Below, piece after piece: positions 10,091 through 21,146 of a stretch of DNA of 29,266 nt. Source of the stretch: Sperchopsis tessellata (Eukaryota; Arthropoda; Insecta; Coleoptera; Hydrophilidae); NCBI GenBank assembly GCA_033557685.1, contig JAWQRN010000466.1, forward strand, positions 1 through 29,266, given 5' to 3'. Position numbers and translations under genes: made by a program. Every line of letters begins with the position of its first letter. Positions within the stretch are counted from its first letter, which is position 1. The notes below the pieces were generated by a model that worked only from the letters and a program-made list of their open reading frames with translations, had not been told where the DNA came from and did no database searches.

Positions 10091-10196
10091 TTTCAAACAG
10101 GTTGGTCCTGTACCTCGTATTTTGAAACTACCATGTACAAAAATTAATTATACTATACAGGATATTCGCTATATTCCATACTTTTTCACAACCCTG

Positions 10197-12106
10197 TATA
10201 AACATTAAATATGTACAAACAAACTATGACCAGCATAATTATAATGTGTATTTGGAATAAAAGATTACTCTATTAAAAGTTTGATTATTTTTGTTGGCTT
10301 TTACTTTTAAGCATAGATCATAAACACTTAATAACTGAAACCTATAAGTAAATATGAAAAACACTGTAATGTCATGTACAACATGCTATATCTGCTACCT
10401 TGTTTCATACTATGTAGATCGTATATCACAGTTTTCAGATACGGCAGACCAAAGTCTGTGCATTACATTGCAATCGTAACCTGAAACATAAGCTTACACC
10501 ACTTTGTTACAGCGAATGTATAATAAAGTTGTTTACACATATTGTTGTTTTACAAAATGTAGACACTTAGATGCAGTAGTCCAAACGTTGATATTTTAGA
10601 TACTTTTAATACAAATACATTTTAAATTCTTGCTAATAAGTTCGACCAATTGTCCTGTCTCTGAAACAGACATAGAAAATTCTTGTACCCACAAGAAATC
10701 ATTGAATATCGCAATGGAAGGAAGTGTATTCTATGTTGTTTTATAGTTTTGTAGGGCATTGTCAATCCAGGATATATGATCTTAGCTTTTAAACAATTTA
10801 TAAATTTTATCTAATCCTATATTGTTATTGTATTCAGAAAATTGATTCTGTGATCCAGATCCATTTTTATGCATAAATAAAATGAGTTATATGGAATAAC
10901 ATCAGTACATTTCTGCCTTGCATTAATGTAGCTCTGATAATATAATAATGATAAAACAATCCCACTACTTTTCTGATCTTGGGCTATGGAATATTAATGC
11001 AATTTGCATTTTAAAATTCATGAGTGTTCAACTTATTCAAAAATATATCACAATAATTTTTGTTAACCCTAAAATCTTCATGAGGACTACTCTTTCTGTT
11101 TGATCCCTTCTCACAATCAACTAACAATACAATTCCATATATATTCGGGACAATTAATGCCTGTCTAACTTCTATCCAAAGTTCATCTTTATCTGCTTTT
11201 GGAGGACCTTCAACAGCTCCATACCATATATTATGAACTCACACTAAAAGAAAATAATCTGGAATAGACACATTCACTCTTACCTACCTTTACTCCTTTG
11301 GCCAATTTCGTTTACACCTGACCAAATCACATTACACTATATTTCTCAAGAACTTATGCATCTTCTCCTTTAAATTTCACATACATAATTTGGGGCTTTT
11401 TGAGTGTAAATAAAATAAAAGAAAATAAATAGAAATAATAATAAGACTATCCATTATTTTGTGAGTTCAAAATTAAACAGAAATAATAAGATCGTATGTT
11501 TAATGAAATAAAGGTGTTCCACATATTTTAAAATGAATCTGACTTGATGGTTATAGTTTTTATTTATGTACACAAATTTAAAATGCCAAGTTGTTATTAT
11601 AACTCTTTTGAATTTAACATACGTTTGTTATCTGAAAGTTAATACCTCCCCCGATATCGTATTCCAGGTTTTTGAGTAAAAAAGGTCTGGCAGAGATAGG
11701 TGAGGACTAAAGATTAATATTTAAACTCTATGAACCAACAGTTATTGATTATCTGGTGAACTTTATTCACCTTAGGAAATTGACAATTTTCATACAGCAA
11801 CAAAATTTTTTGCATATAAGAATGTGGATCCTCGAAAGTAGTTTTCTTTATTTATAGCAGACCCCCTAGGCATATATTTGATAAGCAAAACTGCATTTAT
11901 GCCTTTTAGTTAGGAGAATTTCAATGATGTTACTCATTGCAGGGTCAACTTTCTTAATAAAGTTTTTTTCAGCCCACTTTTTACTTAGAGAATCCACTGC
12001 ACACCTTTTTCGTGCCCAAATCATCATTACAAATTTAATGATTTTTAGATGTAACAGTTGATAAACTTCTAAAACTTGAATTCCTCCGATAGAACCATAC
12101 ACAGAC
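10197..12106. other. intron with no assigned gene
   Basis: AT-rich Dscam1 intron. On the minus strand 11866-12114 there is an 82-codon open frame (it includes SKKWAEKNFIKKVDPAMSNI) that I cannot assign. It stops exactly where the truncated mariner begins, so it may be part of another inserted element. Nothing else stands out. Confidence 0.45.
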
Positions 12107-12807
12107 ATTGGCAAAGTTTCAAAGCTAGAAAAATGGGTGCCTCATGAATTATCAGTGGCTAACCGACAGCAACGAGTAAATATCTGTACATCTCTCTTAT
12201 TACGTTTTGCTTTGGAACCTTTCTTTGATCGGCTTGTTACTGGAGATGAGAAGTGAATCATTTATGTGACAAGAAAAGGGCAATAGACAGATCATGATAA
12301 TTAACCAAAATCAACTGCAAAAGCTAGGTTACATCCAAAAAAAGTTATTTTGTCTGTATGGTGGGACATGTTTGGTGTAATCCATTTTGAACTGTTAGAA
12401 GCAACTCAGACAATTATGGCTGCAATATATTGTGAGCAATTAGAACGTCTAATCCAAAAGTTACAAAAGAAATGACCATCTCTGTTCACAAGAAAGAATG
12501 TTTTATTACAGCACGATAATGCCAAACACACTGCAAATTTAACTTTCAGAAAACTGGAAAGCTATAACTGGGAAATTTTACCACACCCACCATACTCACC
12601 GGATATAGTATCTAGTGATTTTCATCTATTCTGGAGTCTGCAGAACCTTTTAAATGGAAAAACACTTTCAGACAAAAATAGTGTTCAAAACGATGTCCCT
12701 GAGTATTTTGATTCCAAACCAAAATCTATTTATGAAAATGGAAGTAAAAAGTTGCTTTCAAGATGGCAAAATATTGTTGAAAGTAGTGGTGAATATATGT
12801 TAGATTA
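12107..12807 (+). pseudogene. mariner transposase remnant (cecropia-like), 5'-truncated
   Basis: The + strand starts in GKVSKLEKWVPHELS and continues in LLLRFALEPFFDRLVTGDEK (first catalytic Asp in TGDEK), a KVILSVWWDMFGVIHFELLE block, LLQHDNAKHTAN (second Asp), WEILPHPPYSPDIVSSDFHL (third acid, DD34D spacing type), and SRWQNIVESSGEYMLD ending at TAA (12805-12807). These are the signature blocks of mariner transposases; the C-terminal half looks most like the cecropia group (inference). The N-terminal DNA-binding half is missing, and stops follow TGDEK (TGA near 12256, TAG near 12284) and QKK (TGA near 12472). It is in the same orientation as Dscam1, within its intron. Confidence 0.88.
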
Positions 12808-13293
12808 AAATAGCTGTTTATATTGTTCAGTTTGGTGTTTTATTTTAACTAAAAATGCGCACGAACTTATAGACGGGCTTAATATCTAAATTCCTATTGA
12901 CAGTAAAGGCTTTGTACAAATTTCTTTTGTATTTGGACAGATAAACTTTAAAACTTTCTTGTAAGCTGGTACTCTAACCTTAGAGACACTTCACAAGCCA
13001 ACGTGCTATAATTAATAACCATCTTGTAAAAAAGTACATTTCATCAGATATATTAACTTATAATCAGAAATGTTATTTCCATTTTTGCTGTTGTTGCTGT
13101 TGGCTTACATTATTATATTATTATCTTTATTGAAACTTACAAAAATAATCAAACATCTGAAAATATTTAGATATTTTAAATGAATGTAGATGCAATTCAT
13201 TTAACTATACACCCTCGTAAGTTTTAAAATATAGATTTAGATTGATGTTCACAAAAGAGAGTCAAAATTTCTACAAAAATTATCTGTTTTCAG
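12808..13293. other. intron segment before the candidate microexon
   Basis: No coding signal in this AT-rich segment. It ends in TTATCTGTTTTCAG (13280-13293), a strong 3' splice site for the 12-nt candidate exon. Confidence 0.5.
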
Positions 13294-13305
13294 AGAGTGA
13301 CCAGG
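13294..13305 (+). CDS. Dscam1: candidate 12-nt Dscam1 microexon (ESDQ)
   Basis: AGAGTGACCAGG is bounded by a strong acceptor (CTGTTTTCAG, ending 13293) and a near-perfect donor (G|GTAAGTTT, 13306). With the G left over from the 8016-8321 exon it reads GAG AGT GAC CAG G, that is Glu-Ser-Asp-Gln. It leaves one base, which makes GTA (Val) with the TA that opens the 13595 exon. Inclusion or skipping therefore keeps the frame. It lies 289 nt upstream of the next exon, on the correct strand and in the correct phase. Alternative use of tail exons is known for fly Dscam1. I do not recall this exact microexon, so its use is a prediction. Confidence 0.55.
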
Positions 13306-13594
13306 GTAAGTTTGTGATGGTTTGAAAGAGTTCTGACGTTTGTTAGATTAGGTTTTTTTTCTATCGATCATCTTCATTCCATCATATAAAATCTTTTGCA
13401 TGTCAAATGTGTCTTAACAGCATGCATCTATTATATGTGTTTTTAACAATAAAATATTTGTGTGTATTAACACTTATTTTCATTTCGCATCGCATACATT
13501 TTATTTGTTTTAAATTTTTTTTAAGCACATTTTATGTTTACTGTTTAGTTTATTTACTGTTTTGTGTTCGTGTAGTAAGTGTGATTTGTTTCAG

Positions 13595-13655
13595 TAATGA
13601 GAAATAGCGCAAAGGATGGCATGAACCACGAAGAAATGAGAAAACTGATTGAGAG
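13595..13655 (+). CDS. Dscam1: Dscam1 cytoplasmic-tail exon (EEMRKLIE helix)
   Basis: A 61-nt exon lies between the acceptor GATTTGTTTCAG (AG at 13593-13594) and donor AG|GTAATT (13656). It enters in phase 1 (TA completes GTA, Val) and leaves in phase 2, reading MRNSAKDGMNHEEMRKLIE plus AG, which the next exon completes to Arg. EEMRKLIERNE is one of the most conserved segments at the end of insect Dscam1 and identifies the exon despite its size. The open frame 13407-13607 overlapping its start is a different frame and is not coding. The short acidic/basic segment is predicted to be helical; its binding partner is not evident from sequence. Confidence 0.9.
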
Positions 13656-14889
13656 GTAATTTTCTCCGTCAATTAATAATATTTTAATCATACCCATTAA
13701 TAATGTACATAAAATAAGTCCCCTTGTCACTTATTCCCATACCTAATTAATTTATTTTTCAAAACATATACTATTTTCTACAATGACAATGCAATACAGG
13801 ATTTAAAATTATACATCACTTACAATGGGATTATATTTAAAACTTAACAAGAAATTAATTCAAGTTCTAAATTGTTATTTTCTTATGACATCTCAAACTA
13901 TAACACATACAGTAACCATTTTTATGTTATTGTGATATGCTTCCAACTTTAAGGTTCCATAACTTAAATTTATGACATCTTAATTCCACTTCTTAGCTTA
14001 CCCTAATATATAATCCGTTTTTAATTAGAAAGAGCAATTAAATAGGGACACTTCAAAAATAAAACTTTGATTAGCTGCATGTGTACACAAATTTTACAAT
14101 TATAAACAGTTATGTTTCTTAGATTAATATATACTGGCAATAAATTTGCCCACAGTGGCATTGGGTGGACAACTCCCGCTAAGTTTCATTGTGTCTGCTT
14201 TTGTACTCTAATCTCCATGGACAGCTTTACACGGGTTACTATTGAACTTTGAAGTCCATAAAAAATGTATGTTTTTGGCCAAATTTATTGGTTCTTTCAT
14301 CTAGAAAAGCTGTGAGTTATTGAAATTTCTAACAAAAATGTAAGTAAGTCAAAATCAAAAATTTACAAGGACTGCAGTGAAAATATTGAAGATTATAAAT
14401 TTCACAAAAAGTGTGTTTATAAGGATGAGAGAATGACCAATCAAATTTTGGAAAAATGTTAGTGATAATCACTAAAAATACCTACAAAATACATGTAGAT
14501 ATAATAACTCGTAGTATTGAAAAATAAAGTAGGATATACCAAATTAAGATGAATTAGTTACTCTAAATTGAGATATAGAATATTAGTGGGTTTAATGAAA
14601 CAGGAATCGCCAGTTTCATTCATACATATGAAGAATAGTTGTAAGTTATGGATATTTATAAGAATACAGTAATTACAATTTAAAGATTCTGTCGTCACCT
14701 GAATATTTGATAGTAAAATTTTGAACATTATTAAAATCTATAGACACATCATTGATTTACAATTTTGCTAAGTTATTCAAAACATTTGTAAAGATTAAAG
14801 TAGTGTAATTTTTAAAGAACATGCTGTGTTCGTTCTTGTATTGAAATAATATAATAAAGATTATTATTATTAAATATATTTTAAGTAAA
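13656..14889. other. last intron, 5' part, nothing recognised
   Basis: Very AT-rich intron sequence with stops in all frames and no repeat structure that I can identify. Confidence 0.5.
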
Positions 14890-15235
14890 AATCATTTTGG
14901 ATTTAGAGATGCTTTAAGTACAGGATTAATAATATCATTCATACAATGAATGACTACTTGGAAGAAAACAAAAACAAAGTGTTTGGTCTTGTTCCTAGCT
15001 CCAAGGCATATAAACTATTTTTACAGTAGGAAACATTTTTGTGAGAATTGGTGCTAAACTGAGTAATACGTCTATCATAACACCAGGTATACCGCATGGC
15101 ACAGTTTTAGGCCCAATATTTGTATTAATTTGTATTATTGATATAGAAAAATTACAAACTAGTAAAAGAACAACTTTGCTATTATTGATTCAGTCTTTGT
15201 TTTTGGAAATAATAACTGAGTGCTGTGTACGGTAG
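14890..15235 (+). pseudogene. non-LTR retrotransposon reverse-transcriptase fragment
   Basis: NHFGFRDALSTG (14890-14925) matches the GFRKGLST-type start of the LINE reverse-transcriptase palm. In a shifted frame follow DYLEENKNKVFGLV and then RIGAKLSNTSIITPGIPHGT and VLGPIFVLICIIDIEKLQ (about 15042-15155), the GVPQGTVLGP...NDL block that precedes the catalytic YADD box. YADD itself is not readable (TLLLLIQS stands in its place) and the segment between the two blocks is shortened. The style is jockey/CR1-like rather than RTE. No endonuclease or ORF1 is seen nearby, so this is a truncated, dead copy inside the last Dscam1 intron. Confidence 0.75.
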
Positions 15236-16953
15236 ACCCACGAACGATATTAGTGACTGGACTTTAATTTTTACAGATCACACTTTTGAGATAATTTGGA
15301 AAACATTATATTTTTAATTTTATACTGATATTTAATGGTGGACTGACACTATCACTCCAAGATATTTGTTTGTTTTTAAAATCTCAGACATGCATATACA
15401 TTAATTTCTGGTATGTCGTTCACAATAATTTTATTTAATCTGTATGTATATAGGAAATAAACTAAATTGAAATTGAAAATTAACTGTAATAATTTGCAGG
15501 TATCCCAAAATTCGTATTCATGTAGTATATGTTTTGAAAAATCAGCAATTATTGTAAAGGTTTTATCTTCATTGCACATTGTTTTATGTTTACAGTCTCA
15601 ATCTATTGGAAATAAAATAAAATACTCAAGGCATCATTATATAAAAGTAAATAATAGTAATAATATACCACAAAACTGTTTAAAAATTTACATTAAGATA
15701 AATGCTTGTTTGCATAACACCAAGAATTGCTCTTATAATTTTGGAAACCCTAAATTGCAATACGATGCACTCTTAGCACCAAGGTAAACAATATCAATTA
15801 TTAAACTCTAAACTATTCTAACATAGTAATATAGAAGTGAACAAAATCCAACAACTTTGTAATCTTTAGTGTGTACAACTAATTTAATACTAAAAAATTG
15901 CTAGACATTTACAAAAGCTTAACCAAAGCAGTGACTCACATTTGATACTAGGCTACATGCTTGACGATTTTTAACAAACTCTGCAGGTCTGCAGACTAGG
16001 GTATAAGTTGAAATAGTTACAGACTTGCTAATTTCCTCAGACATATAAATAGTGAATTGTGATATGTAACCCTAGTTCTGTTCGTTGCATTACAGAGTGA
16101 AGTAAAACTTTTTTCAGTGTAAAAAGATGACAAACATAAATTTAAGCGACAGTGGCGATTGAGCTTCAGAAGAAATAAAATCAAACTAGTGAGAACAGTG
16201 CTACAGTCCAAAACAGTGCAACCGATTCAGTCAATCTACTAGAAAGACAAGACTACAAATTTAATATTAGATCCATTTTCACTACAAGGGCAAGCTACTA
16301 GTCCAAATATTGTAAAAGTTATATTGCAAGAGTCCATGGTATAAAATCTGAATTTCACCTATTTTTGAATAGTTCCCTCAAAAATATCACTTTGAAGAGT
16401 AGTAGTATTGAATACCTCAAGGTAATAACTGGCAATAATAAGATGATACTATTTTTGTTTCATTGTTCCTTTAGTTATTATTATGTTTTAAGTTATTTAC
16501 ATTAATTGTAGATAATATATTACTGAATATTATTTGAATTTTAACACAAACGGACAATTAATATAAAAATTATTATTGTTCTATAAAAATAGATTGGGAC
16601 TCTACACATTCAGCACCATCTGTGTACATAGGATAAGTAATGGTTATATTCATATTCATCCGTAAATAACAAGAAATATGTTCTCTGTATTAATGCGTTG
16701 TGATATTAATTTCATGACCACCCTCTCAAACAGGAAATCGTAAGTTATAACATTGTTAAGCTTGACTTTTTTATTTGCGCACAAGTAACAATTTTGTTTT
16801 CTTTTTGTTTTTTATTATTTTTCAAAGTGCACAGTTTTTGTAGTAGACTAACAATAGTAAATGTTTTTTGTTTTACGGATTGGTGTTTTTTCTACCTGTT
16901 CTTTCTAAGGTGTGAAATCTTGTTGTGTAGTATTTTTTGTATTTTTTTTATAG
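15236..16953. other. last intron, 3' part, no assigned gene
   Basis: AT-rich. A 106-codon open frame (15467-15787, +) contains CNNLQVSQNSYSCSICFEKS and matches no family I know. A weakly open stretch at 16150-16250 (it includes ATDSVNLLERQDYKFNIRSI) also stays unassigned. Both may be relics of the LINE or of another element. The intron ends at a long T tract and AG (16952-16953). Confidence 0.4.
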
Positions 16954-17011
16954 AAACGAAACAGGGCAAGCCAACGGCGGACTCACAACCTACGATACTG
17001 TGGCAGTGTAA
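16954..17011 (+). CDS. Dscam1: Dscam1 terminal coding exon (C-terminus ...YDTVAV)
   Basis: After the acceptor TTTTTTTATAG (ending 16953) the exon begins with A, which completes AGA (Arg) with the previous AG. It then reads NETGQANGGLTTYDTVAV and stops at TAA (17009-17011). This joins to give KLIE-R-NETG, the conserved insect Dscam1 end. The last residues V-A-V fit a class II PDZ-domain ligand (hydrophobic-x-hydrophobic), a plausible scaffold docking site (inference from motif). The frame that reads LCSIFCIFFIETKQGKP across the junction is intronic or out of frame and is not used. With the other exons the window encodes about 215 tail residues, or 219 with the microexon and 229 with the longer donor form plus the microexon. 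Confidence 0.93.
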
Positions 17012-19650
17012 CTTGTAAACCCCCATCAAGAAATGGCAGCGTAACTACTTTACATTTAAGTTAATTACTCAACCTAATGATTCGATTAATTTGATCTATG
17101 TGTCTGTTTTTACTTTATATATATCACCTTGTGTTGTGCATTATTTGTGTATATTTTATATGTGTATAAGCCCCCTGTATTTATGCAAAATATTCTCTCT
17201 TTTAATGTTGAGACTGAATTCGTAAAAATTATTTCCACTTTAGCACAAATTTTTAAGGGAAATTTTGGCTTTTCTATTTTGTACTCGAGGAATATTTTGA
17301 ATAAGTATCGAAATTATTATATAATATAGTTTTTCTAAATGACCCGAAAAGGGCGTCCAAACTACGAATATTTACACATTTTGCCAATTTTAGCGACCCA
17401 TTAAGTTTAATCATTGTTTCGTTCGTATTTTCTTGTACAGTGGCTCAATGTGTCATGTGATATTTTGAGGTTTGTGAGTTTCTATTTCGGTTGCTGTTTT
17501 TGTTTTGTTTTTGACTGCAGTTGCTAATGAGCTCGTGCCAAATTGAAAACTCAAGCATTGAAATCACCTGATTAGATGGTTTTCACAACTGTAGACTCCT
17601 TTGTGTAGATAGTTTTTTTTTACAGTTGCTGTTTCGGTTGTTATTTTACTAGTTTAAATGTTAGGTTGACGACTTCGGATTCTATATAATATGTATATTT
17701 TTTGTTTAGTTGAGACGGGATGAGAAACAAGGTTGTGTGTCGTTAACCTTAGCTAGCTTTATTTTGTTTTTGGTTTTCTAAATTTTAGTGTATTTTGATT
17801 AGGAGAAGTTGGCAGCGACTACAACTAAAGTGAAACGAAATATCCTAAAATTGCTATCGAAAACGACTCTTGAGTTACGTTTTTGTTTTTATTAGGTAGT
17901 TTTAAAGAGAATATCAATGTTTTTAAAACTAGTAATATGGCATGCTTCTATAAATATCAGTGTAGAGTTTGAAAAAATTAACTATATCTGCTATTTATGC
18001 TACACATTAACCAGAGAACTGTAGGGGATGCTTTATGTAGAAGAAGTATTTACATAATGAAAGCATCGGGTCCGCTTAATGATATTAGGTGTAGTTTTTG
18101 AGATTTATTTACAAATAAATTAAATAATTTTATAAAGAACAAAAGGCACTGTTTATTGTTATTAAGTTTTATTAATTTTTAATTGTGATATTTTATATAT
18201 TTTTTTTATTTGCGTATAAAATGTCAGTAATTTCTATTGTTTTAAATGGGAAATGTTTTCATTTCTTAATAAAATAGTGTGTTATGAAATGTATGTCTAT
18301 CATCTAAATAGACTACAACTAATATACAGAAAAAAATTTGATGATTTTAAACACATTTTCCTAGAAATAGAATATCTATTCAACTCCTTTAAATAAATCA
18401 TTTCTTCGTAAAATAGTAAATTTTATATTTTTATGTGAATCTTTTTGTGTTGTCAGAGAATTACTATCAAAACAAAAATAATTATTATATTTATTAAGAA
18501 TATTACTTAGCACTTGCAATGAATAACTTAAACATAGTAAAGATTGATGAGAATAAATAAAAATCTCCTGCAAAAGAAGGGACTAATTTTTTAAAAAACT
18601 TTTAACATAAAGGTATATCTGCTATGCTATGTAATTAAAAAAAATATTGCCCTAAGTCTACCAAATTTAAATGCAACTAACAGTTATTTTTGTAAAGTCT
18701 AAATAATGTGATAATATCTAAGTAATTTTTTAATATTTTATTAAAGTTTTCCAAATTATGATGGTTCTAAACATTGTTACGGTGTCACTATTTTTGCTAA
18801 ATCTGTATATTTCATTATTTAGGTCTTTAGAAAACCTTTGATGCACAATGACTCTGTTAATCTTTAATAATATTAGGAATATTTTGTTATTGTAGCTTAA
18901 TAAACTGAGAGTATTTGCTCATATTTCATAGCAACTTTTTTTAACACTATTGCAATTTTTACTGAATGTTAGCTCAATTTTATAGATATATAGAGTTTAT
19001 CCATTTGATAATCAGAAGAGCTTTTTAAATGTAGAACTACTATAATTGAAGTAACACAAAACATAACAATAAACAATGCTTTTTAGTATTTGAATAAAAA
19101 ATTAAACAAAAAATCAAATAAATAAGATAGTATTTTTGTACCGAAGGATATGAACTAGAAAACAAAATGTGTACCATAAATATGCCCAGTACATACATAC
19201 TTTTAGTTTAATATTTAATAAATTCGGATGTAATACTCAACGTAAGAATATAAAAACGCTTCTAATTATAGTAGTGAAAAATATGTAGTGTAAATGTATT
19301 CTAATCAATAATAATTGATTATCATGGCATTTTTAATAGTCAAAATGAAGAGACATTGCAAAACATTTCCGGTGTTCGTTATAGAGGCACTTTTTAAACT
19401 GAGCATGGTAGTAGACTACATTAGAAGCAGTTCCTAGATTGTAACGGGCTTGCGGAAATGATTTAGCTGTCAGTTTTTCTCTCTATCTTTGTACGTTACC
19501 TATTCACATTGGTGTCGATTATTTGTCATTTTATTTAAAACTAGTCATTGCTTTTAACTATTTTATTACGATCTTCATCTCTTCCGGAAATGACAAATAA
19601 TGAGGTTACCCTCTTTCTGTAATAAAGCCGTTTAACTCATTTTTGTGATG
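17012..19650 (+). other. Dscam1: probable Dscam1 3' UTR and downstream sequence
   Basis: The sequence after the stop is AT-rich, without ORFs of note and without the transposons that fill the rest of the window. AATAAA hexamers occur at 18115-18120, 18268-18273, 18899-18904 and 19619-19624, the last followed by a GT-rich patch (TTTTTGTGATGT). Any of these could be a polyadenylation signal, and long 3' UTRs are common in neural genes. The true end cannot be set from sequence alone, so the end given is a guess at the furthest candidate. Confidence 0.4.
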
Positions 19651-20233
19651 TAATTTGAAATGCCATTTATTAAGTGTATTGTAAGTGTGCTATACAAAAA
19701 AAAATTATGTAATCAAATAGATGTAAGTTATGATATTATATGTAATTAGTGAAATTTAAGGTTTTTTCTTATAATGTGTAATTGTCAGGTTTTAAATAAC
19801 TATTTCGCTTTATCACCTATATAACCCAGCTTTAAATTTCTTTTCTTTTACTAACAATTTGTATACACATCATTTATTGTATAATATTTGCTTTAAATTT
19901 TCTACGATATTATCCTTATTGATATTGGAATGTAAAGTGAGAGATGTGATGTGATTTGTAATTATTGTGTTACAAAACACAGACATTGCTAAGCTTGTAT
20001 ACCAAAGTTTGTTTCATTTGGGTTTACATAAAATCTTATTAAAACTAATTCTGTGTTTTATTTTAAACTACCTTTCTTAAACTGTTAGTAACACATTCAA
20101 ATGTTCTAGAAGTTGAAATAATTTGTCGGTCCTTGTTTTACAATATCTTTCACATAAATGTTCCTCACCAATTGTATTTTCTTTAATATCTCATCTTACA
20201 AATTGTTCAACGTATTGTAAGGAATTGTAACTT

Positions 20234-20275
<42 letters not shown>

Positions 20276-21033
20276 TATACATATATATATACATATATAT
20301 AAAGAAACAAAGTAAAATTTAAAATATATAATAAAAAGTAAATTGAAATTAAATATGTTGATTAAATAAATACACACTTATAAAAAATATACAAGAAATA
20401 GGAACAAATAGCTACCTTGTTGTTCACCTCACCAATTCTTATACAGGATGAGTATAAGCGGATTTCTTAGCGCCCACAGGTGGTTAGAGGATTCCTCTAT
20501 GTTATTTGAAATTACGCTACTGGTGCTAAATTTGAAATTTAAAATGATCTTACAGTATAATTATGACATTTTGGATCTTCCACACTTACGTAAATATATT
20601 AAGATAGAATGGCAACAATGTTAAACTTTAACTCTTCATATTTTATCTTTTTTTATCAATACCATTGCAGTATAGAGATCTTGTATTTTATATAAATATA
20701 TAAGCACGTATTTGAATATAGCTTAGTACTACACTACACATCTTGCATTATGTGTAAAATATACTATAAAAAGAAATATTTATTAAATAGTTACTTAAAT
20801 TAATACATGAGATATGTTCACCTCAAAAAGAAGAGACTACGAATGATAAGTGTATTCCATCACAATGTAAAGCAATATAATGAATAAGAAGTCTATAACA
20901 AACGAAAATAAAACAAATATTATGTATTACAATTCTGTACATAGACTTCTACAGTCACAGTAGATATCTTCAAGATTTCTGGGAGATAATCATACGTGGG
21001 CTTTTCTTTTTGCTGAATCAGTCAGTTTATGAC
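19651..21033. other. intergenic, no gene recognised
   Basis: AT-rich DNA with a large TA microsatellite (20236-20301). The piece TACAGGATGAGTATAAGCGG at 20443-20462 resembles a transposon end of the TA-target type, but I found no matching inverted end. Confidence 0.45.
20236..20301. repeat. compound (TA)n microsatellite
   Basis: About 33 bp of pure TA, followed by TA runs broken at regular intervals by a C (TACATATATATACATATA...). Confidence 0.95.
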
Positions 21034-21112
21034 TAGTACTTCTGATAGCTACATGTCAGTCTATACTTGGCATTTTTTAGAGCTACAAGGCAGTCTACAC
21101 CTAAGACTTTTA
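21034..21112. repeat. dispersed repeat with internal 34-36-bp duplication
   Basis: Two adjacent, diverged units each run AGCTACA..G.CAGTCTA.AC.T....TTTT.AGAG. The first half is also found at 27249-27301 (same orientation). It ends a few tens of bases before the 5' LTR of the gypsy element and may be part of an older repeat into which that element inserted. Confidence 0.6.
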
Positions 21113-21146
21113 AGAGTGTGAAGTATCAACCGTGTTTCTACGCCAC

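Larger units (their letters stand above)
8434..10196 (-). mobile_element. DDE transposon with ~100-bp terminal inverted repeats
   Basis: The two ends are long inverted repeats: about 8434-8545 and about 10100-10196. They share GGATATTCGCTATATTCCAT and, further in, TTTTGAAACTACCATGTACA, read as the reverse complement of the left end. The termini are CAGG and CCTG, each bordered by TATA (8430-8433 and 10197-10200), consistent with TA target duplication. The element is about 1.76 kb including an inserted SINE of about 0.3 kb. It carries one broken transposase on the minus strand (separate entry). It belongs to the IS630-Tc1-mariner superfamily by its DDE motifs; the exact family name is not certain. 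It lies in the intron between the 8016 exon and the microexon, antisense to Dscam1. Confidence 0.9.

Noticed and set aside
13407..13607. 66-codon frame overlapping the start of the 13595 exon
   Set aside because: Wrong frame, hydrophobic from T-rich intron sequence, and it crosses the splice acceptor.
16794..17018. 74-codon frame over the last coding exon
   Set aside because: Different frame from NETGQANGGLTTYDTVAV; its start is a poly-T intron tract that translates to Phe-rich sequence.
20443..20462. Transposon-end-like TACAGGATGAGTATAAGCGG
   Set aside because: No inverted partner or transposase was found within several kilobases, so an element cannot be defined.
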